Shown here piece after piece: positions 50,143-57,767 of a stretch of DNA of 64,000 nt. The DNA is taken from the NCBI GenBank assembly GCA_002471575.1, contig DKQG01000058.1, positions 180,917-244,916 on the forward strand, given 5' to 3'. Made by a program: the position numbers and the translations under genes. The notes under the pieces are model-generated. The model did not search any database. It was not told the DNA's origin and was given only the letters and a program-made list of their open reading frames with translations. Source of the stretch: Alphaproteobacteria bacterium UBA7314. Lineage in GTDB: Bacteria; Pseudomonadota; Alphaproteobacteria; MPNO01; UBA830. Within the stretch, counting starts at the first letter, position 1. Each line of letters begins with the position of its first letter.

Positions 50143-51432
50143 ATGACCAATGTAGCAGTCGTCGGTTCTCAGTGGGGCGACGAGGGCAAGGGAAAGATTG
50201 TCGATTGGCTGTCCGAACGCGCCGACGTGGTGGTGCGTTTTCAAGGCGGTCACAATGCCGGCCACACGCTTGTGATCGACGGCAAAACCTACAAGCTGAG
50301 CCTCCTACCGTCGGGGGTGGTGCGCGGCAAGCTATCCATTATTGGCAACGGGGTGGTGATCGACCCCTGGGCGCTGATGGAAGAAATCGATACGGTTCGC
50401 GAACAGGGCGTTGACGTGACGGCCGACACCCTTCGGATCGCTGAAAATGCGACATTAATATTGCCGCTGCACGGTGCGTTGGACAGGGCGCGGGAATTGG
50501 CGCGTGGCGACAGTAAGATCGGTACCACCGGGCGCGGGATCGGCCCCGCCTATGAAGATAAAGTGGCGCGGCGGGCGATTCGGATCTGCGACCTGGCGGA
50601 TCCCGCCAGCCTGCCGGAAAAAATCGACAATCTGCTGTCTCATCATAACGCGTTGCTGCGCGGACTTGGTGCAAATGGAATCGACGGTACAGAGACACTC
50701 GACAAGCTGCGGGAGATAGCGCCTTCGCTTCTCAAATACGCGGCGCCGGTTTGGCGGTCTCTAGACGAAGCAAACCGGGGTGCAAAACGCATTCTTTTTG
50801 AAGGCGCTCAGGGATTCATGCTGGACGTCGATCACGGCACGTATCCATTCGTCACGTCGTCGAACACCCTTGCGGGCCAGGCGGCCGCCGGGAGTGGCGT
50901 CGCCATCAGTGGCGTCGGCTACGTTTTGGGTATCACCAAGGCCTACACGACGCGGGTCGGCTCCGGTCCATTCCCCACGGAACAACAAAACGACATCGGC
51001 AATCTGCTCGGAGAACGCGGACACGAATTCGGAACCGTGACGGGTCGCCAGAGGCGCTGCGGCTGGTTCGATTCGGTTCTCGTCCGGCAATCGGCGACCA
51101 TCGGCGGTATTGACGGGATTGCGCTGACCAAGCTCGATGTGCTTGACGGTATGGCGGAGCTGAAGGTCTGTGTGGGTTATGAGTACCGCGGCGATTCGTT
51201 CGACTATCTGCCTGCCGACAGACAGACCCAGACTGGCGTCAAACCGGTCTACGAAACGTTGGAGGGCTGGGACGACAGCACCCAGGGTGCGAGAAGCTGG
51301 GCCGACCTTCCTGCCGAGGCCGTCAAATACGTTCGTCGTATCGAGGAATTGATTGGCGTGCCGGTCGCCTTACTGTCGACCAGTCCAGAGCGCGACGACA
51401 CGATTCTGGTGCGCGATCCGTTCGTCGCCTGA
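50143..51432 (+). CDS. purA: Adenylosuccinate synthetase
   Basis: The 429-residue enzyme links IMP and aspartate using GTP in AMP synthesis. It begins NVAVVGSQWGDEGKGKIVDW with the catalytic Asp, has FQGGHNAGHTLVIDGK, STGRGIGPAYEDK-type sequence (TTGRGIGPAYEDK), EGAQGFMLDVDHGTYPFVTS, and GVAKAYTTRVG-type KAYTTRVGSGPFPTE. It is 12 bases after hisZ and ends before a terminator. Confidence 0.96.
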   Translation: MTNVAVVGSQWGDEGKGKIVDWLSERADVVVRFQGGHNAGHTLVIDGKTYKLSLLPSGVVRGKLSIIGNGVVIDPWALMEEIDTVREQGVDVTADTLRIAENATLILPLHGALDRARELARGDSKIGTTGRGIGPAYEDKVARRAIRICDLADPASLPEKIDNLLSHHNALLRGLGANGIDGTETLDKLREIAPSLLKYAAPVWRSLDEANRGAKRILFEGAQGFMLDVDHGTYPFVTSSNTLAGQAAAGSGVAISGVGYVLGITKAYTTRVGSGPFPTEQQNDIGNLLGERGHEFGTVTGRQRRCGWFDSVLVRQSATIGGIDGIALTKLDVLDGMAELKVCVGYEYRGDSFDYLPADRQTQTGVKPVYETLEGWDDSTQGARSWADLPAEAVKYVRRIEELIGVPVALLSTSPERDDTILVRDPFVA

Positions 51433-51457
51433 GGCCGCGCGGCAGATAATAGACTCC

Positions 51458-51478
51458 CTCACGTTTGTGAGTTTTTTT
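51458..51478 (+). terminator. Rho-independent terminator after purA
   Basis: CTCAC, a GTTT loop and GTGAG are followed by seven T residues, 25 bases after the purA stop. Confidence 0.85.
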
Positions 51479-51573
51479 CAATATCTTGCTGAAACTTCAG
51501 CATTAACGGAATATTTGTTACTTTTCTCGTAAAACAGGGCCCGGCAGGCTCCTTTGCCTATGGAGAAACGGCG

Positions 51574-51839
51574 TTGAATGCAGCCGTAAACCTCACCGCG
51601 GACGAACTGGAGGAAATTGAAGGCGAGAACGAGATCATAATTGCCGAAAGGTATCGTATTTTGCCGCCCACCTCGATCAGTGTTTCGATTCGGGAAAGTC
51701 GTTTGACGACGGTGATATCCGGGAAGTTGTCGAGTTCCATCTGAGTGAGCGATCAGAGGATGTAATCCTGCGCCAGTTTTTCGATTGTCTCGTCTATGAG
51801 TGCTATCGGGACTCCTATGCGGCCGTTTTCGGTCGGTAA
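51574..51839 (+). pseudogene. Possible frameshifted small gene
   Basis: A TTG-started frame preceded by GGAGAAA encodes NAAVNLTADELEEIEGENEI and then loses protein-like character. In another frame from about 51650 the sequence AAHLDQCFDSGKSFDDGDIR and on through LRQFFDCLVYECYRDSYAAV to a stop at 51839 looks like real protein but has no start codon. The two together suggest a protein of about 90 residues broken by one frameshift. No family is recognised; the rpoH gene converges from the right. Confidence 0.35.
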
Positions 51840-51893
51840 TCACCATCCCTGTTCAACGGTTTGAGAGAGTCATCGCTGCCCCGTCTCAGTGGA

Positions 51894-52799
51894 TCAATTA
51901 GGGAGCAATTTTTCCCGTTCGATCCGATTGTTCATCGCGGCGGATTTCATCGCCTTCTGCAGTTTTTCGAATGCGCGTACTTCGATCTGACGCACCCGTT
52001 CACGCGAGATGCCGAATTCCTGGCTCAACTCTTCTAGGGTTTGAGGATTTTCTTGAAGGCGACGCGCGGCAAGCACCCTGCGTTCCCGCTCATTGAGGAC
52101 ATCCATCGCCTCAAGCAACATCTTGCGGCGCTCGTCCATTTCCTCCTGGTCGGCGAGGATTGTTTCCTGGTTGTCCGAGTCGTCGACCAGCCAGTCCTGC
52201 CACTCGCCTTCCGCGTCCGCCCTCAGCGGCGCGTTAAGCGAAGAATCCGGGCCCGACATTCGCCGGTTCATGTTGATCACTTCCTCTTCGCTGACATCCA
52301 GCGTGGTTGCGATCTTTTCGAGGTTCTCTTTCTTCAGATCACCTTCTTCGAGTGCTTTTATCTCGCCCTTCATCCGGCGAAGATTGAAGAATAGCTTCTT
52401 CTGAGCGGCCGTGGTGCCGATTTTCACCAGCGACCATGATCGCAGGATGTACTCCTGGATCGACGCGCGGATCCACCACATCGCATAGGTCGCTAGGCGG
52501 AAGCCTTTTTCCGGCTCAAACCGTTTCACCGCCTGCATCAGGCCGACGTTGCCTTCCGAGATGATTTCGCCGAGGGGCAGGCCATAGCCGCGATATCCCA
52601 TCGCTATCTTGGCGACCAGGCGCAAATGGCTGTTGACCATCTTCGCGGCAGCTTCCTGATCTTCATGCTCTTTCCAGCGCTTTGCGAGCATGTATTCTTC
52701 TTCCGGTTCCAGCAGTGGAAACTTGCGGATATCCTGCAGATACCGCGCTAGGTTACTGTCCGGGTTGAGATTGGGGGCCGAGGGTAGATTGCCAGCCAT
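51894..52799 (-). CDS. rpoH: RNA polymerase sigma-32 factor RpoH
   Basis: The 301-residue heat-shock sigma factor has LARYLQDIRKFPLLEPEEEY, region 2 with SHLRLVAKIAMGYRGYGLPL and FRLATYAMWWIRASIQEYIL, the RpoH box-like KLFFNLRRMKGE, and region 4 ending FGISRERVRQIEVRAFEKLQ. It is the canonical RpoH; the one at 37155 is a divergent paralogue. rluD lies upstream on the same strand, 127 bases away, as in many alphaproteobacteria. Confidence 0.94.
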   Translation of the reverse strand: MAGNLPSAPNLNPDSNLARYLQDIRKFPLLEPEEEYMLAKRWKEHEDQEAAAKMVNSHLRLVAKIAMGYRGYGLPLGEIISEGNVGLMQAVKRFEPEKGFRLATYAMWWIRASIQEYILRSWSLVKIGTTAAQKKLFFNLRRMKGEIKALEEGDLKKENLEKIATTLDVSEEEVINMNRRMSGPDSSLNAPLRADAEGEWQDWLVDDSDNQETILADQEEMDERRKMLLEAMDVLNERERRVLAARRLQENPQTLEELSQEFGISRERVRQIEVRAFEKLQKAMKSAAMNNRIEREKLLPN

Positions 52800-52925
52800 T
52801 GCTAACGTGCCTGAATTCTGTGTCGGTACCGAGAGTACAGCCTTACCACATGTGATATGCGACTAAAGTCCTGTGAGTTTTGATAGCAAGACTTTCCGAT
52901 TAGGTAGTCAACAGTCGCCACGATT

Positions 52926-53945
52926 TCAAGTTCTCTCCAGCATTCGTAGTATCTTAGCGATCTCAGGGGGTATTTCGCTTTTAAAACGGAGGTTTTCGCC
53001 GGTAACCGGGTGGATGAATCCTAACAGCCTTGCGTGCAGCGCCTGGCGGTTCAGTTGCGAGATTGCCGCCGTTGCGTCTTCTCCGACCGATGCCAGGCGG
53101 GCCCGTGTGCCGCCGCCGCCGTAGACCGGATCGCCGATCACCGGGTAGCCTTCGTGTGCGAGGTGAACGCGGATCTGATGCGTGCGGCCGGTTTCAAGCC
53201 GGCATTCGATTAGGGATGCCGCACCGCCGTGAAAGACCGTCTCTACTTGGTAATTTGTCCGCGCCGGTTTCCCGCCTTCCCGCCGGACCGCCATTTTCTT
53301 GCGGTCGCGACGACTGCGGCCGATATTGCCTTCGATGGTGCCGGCCGAGGGTCGCGGTAATTTCCAGACGAGTGCCGCATAGGCCCGTTCGACGGTCCGG
53401 TCCGAAAACTGCCTGGTCAGCCCTTCATGTGCGGGATCCGATTTGGCCGCGACCATCAACCCGCTTGTATCCTTGTCCAGCCGGTGAACGATCCCCGGGC
53501 GGCGTACGCCGCCGATTCCCTTTAGGCTATCTCCGCAATAAGCGATAAGAGCGTTCACCAGCGTCCCTGTCGGGTTCCCGGGCGCCGGGTGGACGACCAT
53601 CCCCGCAGGTTTGTCGAGGACGATCAGATCGTCGTCCTCGAAGACGACAGCCAAAGGGATATCCTCGCCAGCCGGCTCCGCATCGATCGCGCCGGGTATT
53701 TCCAGCAGGAACCGGTCACCGGGTTTGACCCTGTATGATGGCTCCACTATCGTTCCACTCTCTTCGTTATCGTATCGAAGTCGTCCTCCCTCGATCAGCC
53801 GTTTCAGGAATGACCGGGACCGGTCGGGAAGGAAATTGGCGAGCAGGCGGTCGAGGCGTTCGCCCTCCGTACCCGGCGGAACCGAGATCTCCAAAAGGCC
53901 CTTGGGCAGAAACCCGTCGTCGTCGGTTTGGTCACTTTCGTCCAT
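52926..53945 (-). CDS. rluD: RluD-type 23S rRNA pseudouridine synthase
   Basis: The 339-residue enzyme has an N-terminal S4 domain (ERLDRLLANFLPDRSRSFLK) and the pseudouridine synthase core with the catalytic Asp in HRLDKDTSGLMVAAKS, plus ECRLETGRTHQIRVHLAHEG and HARLLGFIHPVTGE. It modifies U1911, U1915 and U1917 of 23S rRNA in the family prototype. The ATG at 53945 (DESDQTDDD) is chosen; one 18 bases upstream is also in frame. It is divergent from the DUF6476 gene. Confidence 0.92.
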   Translation of the reverse strand: MDESDQTDDDGFLPKGLLEISVPPGTEGERLDRLLANFLPDRSRSFLKRLIEGGRLRYDNEESGTIVEPSYRVKPGDRFLLEIPGAIDAEPAGEDIPLAVVFEDDDLIVLDKPAGMVVHPAPGNPTGTLVNALIAYCGDSLKGIGGVRRPGIVHRLDKDTSGLMVAAKSDPAHEGLTRQFSDRTVERAYAALVWKLPRPSAGTIEGNIGRSRRDRKKMAVRREGGKPARTNYQVETVFHGGAASLIECRLETGRTHQIRVHLAHEGYPVIGDPVYGGGGTRARLASVGEDATAAISQLNRQALHARLLGFIHPVTGENLRFKSEIPPEIAKILRMLERT

Positions 53946-53966
53946 GACAGAGTAAGGACACATTAA

Positions 53967-54266
53967 ATGCGTGCTCTCAAGGCCCTGGTTATCGGAATGG
54001 CGGTTCTAATTTTCGTCGGTGTGGTGGTTTTGATCGTTGGCATCGTCGAAAAGGCCGGCGAATTCGACGGCGAACCCCCGGCGGAGGCCGCGGGCTTCGA
54101 AGAGGCCCGGATCGCGCTACCGATAGGCGCGACTGTGGAGGAAACGCATCTCGACGGAGATAGGATCCTCGTAAGGCTGAAACTGGTGGATGGTACGGCT
54201 CGTCTGATCGTGGTCAGCGCGGCGACCGGCAAGCAGACCGGGACGATCAATCTGAAGCAGCCGTAA
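53967..54266 (+). CDS. DUF6476-type small membrane protein
   Basis: The 99-residue product has one N-terminal helix (LKALVIGMAVLIFVGVVVLI) and a beta-rich extracytoplasmic domain (LPIGATVEETHLDGDRILVR, VDGTARLIVVSAATGKQ). It is regularly found divergent from rluD in alphaproteobacteria. Function unknown. Confidence 0.75.
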   Translation: MRALKALVIGMAVLIFVGVVVLIVGIVEKAGEFDGEPPAEAAGFEEARIALPIGATVEETHLDGDRILVRLKLVDGTARLIVVSAATGKQTGTINLKQP

Positions 54267-54339
54267 CTGGCAGTGCCGGCGCCGTTAACTCGGCTTGCAA
54301 CCCCCACAACGATCCACTCGAACAGCCATCCCGCGCCAC

Positions 54340-54415
54340 GTCCCCTTCGTCTAGTGGCCCAAGACATCGTCCTCTCACGGCGAAAACAGGGTTTCGGGTC
54401 CCCTATGGGACGCCC
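54340..54415 (+). tRNA. tRNA-Glu (anticodon CTC), degenerate 3' half
   Basis: The 76 bases align without gaps to a normal bacterial tRNA-Glu. The acceptor 5' strand GTCCCCT, D arm and anticodon arm (loop CTCTCAC, anticodon CTC) are sound. The 3' half is damaged: position 53 is T so the universal 53-61 pair is lost, A58 and A59 are G, position 67 is T opposite C6, and the end reads GCCC instead of GCCA. It may be a pseudo-tRNA or the scar of integration at the tRNA 3' end; an integrase tail follows 125 bases later. Confidence 0.65.
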
Positions 54416-54539
54416 AATATTTTTCGATAACCTATACAAGAGAGAACAGCGGTTTCTGCCCAGTGGCACTACGTTGGTGTGCCACAATTGGCAGTCTTCG
54501 TGGCACAATCTGTGGCATCAGAAAAATGAATCGGATTGC
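54416..54539. repeat. Cluster of TGGCAC/GTGCCA elements
   Basis: TGGCAC or its complement occurs at 54464-54469, 54479-54484 (inverted) and 54501-54506, with TGGCAT at 54513-54518. Such clusters between a tRNA end and an integrase gene could be arm-type recombinase or excisionase sites; this is inference. Confidence 0.3.
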
Positions 54540-54701
54540 CATGCCACGAGGCAGCTAGCTGCATTTACCGGAGGTATTGCTGCCCACATAGCAGGCCACA
54601 GGAAGCAGACTGTTTCTTATGACCTTTATTCAGATGGCAACACGATTAAGTTAATACGTGAGGCAATGGTGCAAATAGATTATAGGCCAAAGGGCCATTA
54701 A
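54540..54701 (+). pseudogene. Tyrosine recombinase (integrase), C-terminal remnant
   Basis: The last 53 codons read HATRQLAAFTGGIAAHIAGH, then RKQTVSYDLYSDGNTIKLIR and EAMVQIDYRPKGH. This follows the end of phage/island integrases: the H-x2-R box, the GH box, the catalytic Tyr (in SYDLYS) and a LREAxxxIDY tail. Everything upstream (over 300 residues) is missing or unrecognisable. Its place just downstream of a damaged tRNA-Glu marks an old island insertion. Local base composition is AT-rich. Confidence 0.65.
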
Positions 54702-54794
54702 TTTTTGACTCTCAAAGGGACTTTGTAACCTATTGAGGTTGGCTGGAATTTGATAAGGATAGTGAGCCTTGGAACTTTTAAGTTAAGAGAAAAA

Positions 54795-55187
54795 ATGGTG
54801 AGAAATATATTTCTCTGCATATTTTTTGTGGTGGGACTCACATTCCCCGCAGTTTCTGACGCCAACGATTGCTTGGTTACCGACTGGAAAATTTCTGCAA
54901 AGGTGCAGAATAAGAAGCCGCTTGATGTTCGAAATACGTTCACAGTCGAAGATAGACGCGTTTCCGCGTTTGTACGAATAAACTGCACCAAACCGGTTCA
55001 AAATGCAGAGTTTTGCTTCTACCGAAACAAAGCGGAACATGCGTGTGTAAAGCTTCCTGTGAAGAGTCCGGAACACTGGAGGACATGGGCTAGCGTCAGA
55101 GCACTTGAAGGAAGTTGGGTGGTAAGGTTGCTAATTGACGAACGTCAATTGCTGACAGATAAATTTTTGGTGCGGGGAACGCGATAA
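54795..55187 (+). CDS. Secreted DUF2914-like protein
   Basis: The 130-residue product has a signal peptide (MVRNIFLCIFFVVGLTFPAV, cleavage after SDA) and a small beta domain with two Cys pairs and a WRTWASVRALEGSWVVRLLI core, as in DUF2914 domains, which usually read WRTWSSK..GPGxWxVxV. GAGAAAAA precedes the ATG. Codon use and composition are AT-rich compared with neighbours, and it follows the integrase scar, so it is probably horizontally acquired cargo. Confidence 0.6.
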   Translation: MVRNIFLCIFFVVGLTFPAVSDANDCLVTDWKISAKVQNKKPLDVRNTFTVEDRRVSAFVRINCTKPVQNAEFCFYRNKAEHACVKLPVKSPEHWRTWASVRALEGSWVVRLLIDERQLLTDKFLVRGTR

Positions 55188-55205
55188 TGCCCACAAAAAA
55201 CAACA

Positions 55206-56021
55206 TTATCTGAACCGGCGCGCTTTTATGGTGTCGAATCCCCCGGGGGCTGCCAGTTCTCTGGGAAGATCCGGGCAACCGCCTTTAATCGCTTCGCTTC
55301 TCCAATACGTTCGCGCGTACATATCCCGCATGTGCTTTTCGACCGTCGTTGGCGGGTATTTGGGTGTTTCACCATCTGCGAGGCAGCAGTCCAGCGCCAC
55401 GACTTCGTGCGCGGGCCGCCCGCTGAAAAAGAACGGTAAGGAATAGCGTTCCGTGCCGGACACGTTGATTACCCGGTGGAGGGTCGATCGGTACATGTCG
55501 TTGGTCCAGCGGGAGATCATGTCCGCCAGGTTGACGACGTAAGCATCCGGTACGGGCGGCGCGTGCAACCATCTACCGTCATTGCCCAGCACCTGAAGGC
55601 CGCCGTTATCGTCCTGCATGAGCATGGTTATCCCGCCGAAATCTGTGTGCGCGCCGCAGCCTTTCTCCCCCGGGTCCGGGTTTGCGGGTTGCGGCGGGTA
55701 ATGCAGTAGTTTCAGCGCAGTTAGCGGATCCCGGCAGAAATCGGCGAAGTAATCTCCCTCAAGGCCGAGCGACAGCGCGATTCCCTGCATCAGCGTTTCT
55801 CCCAGCGCCAACATCTCGGCGTAATAGGTCATCATCGTTGTTTCGAAGCCGGGCAGGTCCGCAGGCCAATGGTTCGGGCCCAGATTGAAACTGCCTTCCC
55901 TCAGCCTCGGATGATCCACAGAGATTTCCTCGCCGATATAGAAACCTTCCTTCAAGTCCGGCGGCGCGCCGTCTTCCAGTGTCTGTCCGCCCAGCGGCTC
56001 GTAACCCCGGTTATAGGGCGA
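55206..56021 (-). pseudogene. Isopenicillin-N-synthase-like 2OG-Fe(II) oxygenase lacking its N-terminus
   Basis: From SPYNRGYEPLGGQTL on, this is a normal iron/2-oxoglutarate oxygenase: HYPPQPANPDPGEKGCGAHT-D with the HxD iron ligands, RWTNDMYRSTLHRVINVSG with the distal His, and RYSLPFFFSG with the substrate/cosubstrate Arg-x-Ser. Family members normally have about 90 further N-terminal residues (a GFFYVxxHG segment). Here those are replaced, in frame, by the end of a dienelactone hydrolase. All iron ligands survive, so a partial enzyme could exist, but loss of the N-terminal strands should destabilise the fold. Confidence 0.7.
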
Positions 56022-56407
56022 CAGGCTGGCGAAGATCGAATTCCAGTCTTCGTCGGTGGAGGTTTTGTTGTCGATATCCCGGTTGGGGATGGCGTAACCG
56101 TGATAGGTGTCTTCCTGCAGACGGTAAGATACCGTAGCCGGCCCCGCGTCAAAGGCCTGTTTTACCGTCCCGATCACGTCCGGGGTGTAAAGGAATCTTT
56201 CTCGCCCATGCTGAAATAGATCTCGCCCCGGATATCCGGGGCGCACAGATGGGGCGAATCCGGGCGATCCGCCACCATAAAGGTGCCGTGGAAGCTTGCT
56301 TTTGCCCGAGAGATTTCCGGTCGTGCGGCCGCTATTTTCACCACGTGCCGACCCCGTGGCACACCATACCGCATCGCGATCGCTGTCCAATTCGGCTTAA
56401 ATGTCAC
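56022..56407 (-). pseudogene. Dienelactone hydrolase family, C-terminal remnant fused to the oxygenase
   Basis: The frame from 56407 reads VVKIAAARPEISRAKASFHG, then TFMVADRPDSPHLCAPDIRG and EIYFSMGEKDSFTP; a shift near 56190 continues as VIGTVKQAFDAGPATVSYRL, QEDTYHGYAIPNRD and EDWNSIFASL. This is the second half of a dienelactone hydrolase (Asp in GEKDSF, His in YHGYAIP), lacking its N-terminal half and nucleophile. It runs straight into the oxygenase at about 56021, so a deletion joined two genes. Confidence 0.65.
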
Positions 56408-56481
56408 TAAAATTGTATGATTAATTTACATTTACCCTGTGCGGCCTGCTGGGATGCCGGTCCGAAACGGAAGAGAGCGAG

Positions 56482-57300
56482 ATGACGGAAATTCAGGCAT
56501 CGACTATCGACGTGGTATTCACCTACGCTGTCGATACGGGCGAAATGATTGTTAACGAAACAATGGGCCTCGGCGATATGAGCCGGAAACGCACCGGTGT
56601 AGTCGAGGAAAGAACCATGCCGGTCCGCGATGGGCGCCCCCTTCGCGAAACCTTCAACCTGGAAACCCATGGGTTCGAGTTCGTCGATCACCCCACGAAG
56701 ATGGTTGATTTCTTCGACGAGGCGGAACTGAAATCCGTCTACTACACGGAAGTTGAAGAGCTCGTGAAGCAGCGGACGGGGTCTTACCGCGTACATGTGT
56801 TCGATCATACGCTGCGGTCGGGCGACGAAGATTTCCGTAATGAAAACCTAGTGCGCGAACCCGTAGCCCGTGTTCACAACGACTACACCGAATGGTCCGG
56901 ACCCAATCGGGTGCGAGATTTGCTTCCTGACGAGGCGGAAGACTTGCTGAAGCGCCGTTTTGCGATCGTCCAGGTCTGGCGGGCGATCCGAAACCCCATC
57001 GAATCCGATCCGCTCGGCATCTGCGATGCCCGCAGCCTCGCGGAGAAGGATCTAGTGATCTCCGAGCGCCGGTATCCAGACCGGATCGGGCAGACCTACC
57101 AGATCGCATACAACCCGGACCATGATTGGTACTATTTTCCTCGCATGGCGCGGGACGAGGCGATGGTGTTCAAGGTGTTCGATTCTGCTACAGACGGACG
57201 TTCCCGGTTCACGGCGCACTCTGCGTTTGCGGATCCGAACAGCCCGCCAAATGCCGCGCCGCGCGAGAGCATCGAAATGCGGACCATCGCTTTTTTCTGA
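56482..57300 (+). CDS. CmcJ/NvfI family oxidoreductase
   Basis: The 272-residue product belongs to the CmcJ/NvfI (GA4 desaturase-like) group, iron-dependent oxygenase-fold proteins of fungal and bacterial secondary metabolism. It shows RVHVFDHTLRSGDEDFR, VARVHNDYTEWSGPNRVRDL with the HxD pair, FAIVQVWRAIRNPIESDPLG, and the C-terminal TAHSAFADPNSPPNAAPRES with the distal His and Arg. GAGAGCGAG precedes the ATG. It is divergent from the chimeric oxygenase, with no other biosynthetic genes nearby. Confidence 0.82.
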   Translation: MTEIQASTIDVVFTYAVDTGEMIVNETMGLGDMSRKRTGVVEERTMPVRDGRPLRETFNLETHGFEFVDHPTKMVDFFDEAELKSVYYTEVEELVKQRTGSYRVHVFDHTLRSGDEDFRNENLVREPVARVHNDYTEWSGPNRVRDLLPDEAEDLLKRRFAIVQVWRAIRNPIESDPLGICDARSLAEKDLVISERRYPDRIGQTYQIAYNPDHDWYYFPRMARDEAMVFKVFDSATDGRSRFTAHSAFADPNSPPNAAPRESIEMRTIAFF

Positions 57301-57324
57301 CGCTGATTCCGCATCGCCTGTCCG

Positions 57325-57647
57325 TCAGGCGGGCGTCCCCGCTTCCGCTGTCGTCGTGTTCGTTTGGGGCTGAACCATGCGGGGGAACTGACGCCCGAAC
57401 AGGTCCGCGGCGAGGGTCTGCTTGCCCAGCTCGGCGGTTTTGCCTGATATCCGAAGTACAACCATAGTCTCACATGCGCGATCTGGGCTTCCTCGTCGTA
57501 TCTGCCTATCACCTCTGCATATTCCAAGGGACCGTATTCCGGCCGGCGAACTAATATGTCGCCTCCGGCGGGAACCAAGGGTGGCAATGTCGGACGCGGT
57601 CGGCGTCCGAAGATATCGGCGAGTGCGGTATATTTAAGGGTTATCAC
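57325..57647 (-). pseudogene. Small unknown gene with a frameshift
   Basis: A GTG start after AGAGGGGAT opens a frame encoding ITLKYTALADIFGRRPRPTL and, later, YAEVIGRYDEEAQIAHVRLW then LYFGYQ. At about 57455 the frame becomes low in protein character, while a neighbouring frame reads GKTAELGKQTLAADLFGRQF-PRMVQPQ and stops at 57325. The two parts together give a plausible protein of about 107 residues with one frameshift. No family recognised. It would precede or follow the flavin monooxygenase on the same strand. Confidence 0.4.
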
Positions 57648-57767
57648 ATCCCCTCTTGTTTCATGTCGCGCGGCAACTCGATCGCGCTGTGGGACCGCAG
57701 GGGGTGACTTAACCGTGTCAATCCTCTGGTTGACGGGTTCCGTTTCGAAACGGTGCCGGACCGCGAA

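Noticed and set aside
54273..54701. 142-codon ORF spanning the tRNA and integrase tail as one intact protein
   Set aside because: Its first 89 codons overlap the tRNA-Glu and have no protein character; only the last 53 codons match an integrase.
55206..56390. 394-codon ORF as an intact isopenicillin-N-synthase-like enzyme
   Set aside because: The first about 123 codons are not oxygenase sequence; they contain a frameshifted dienelactone hydrolase end.
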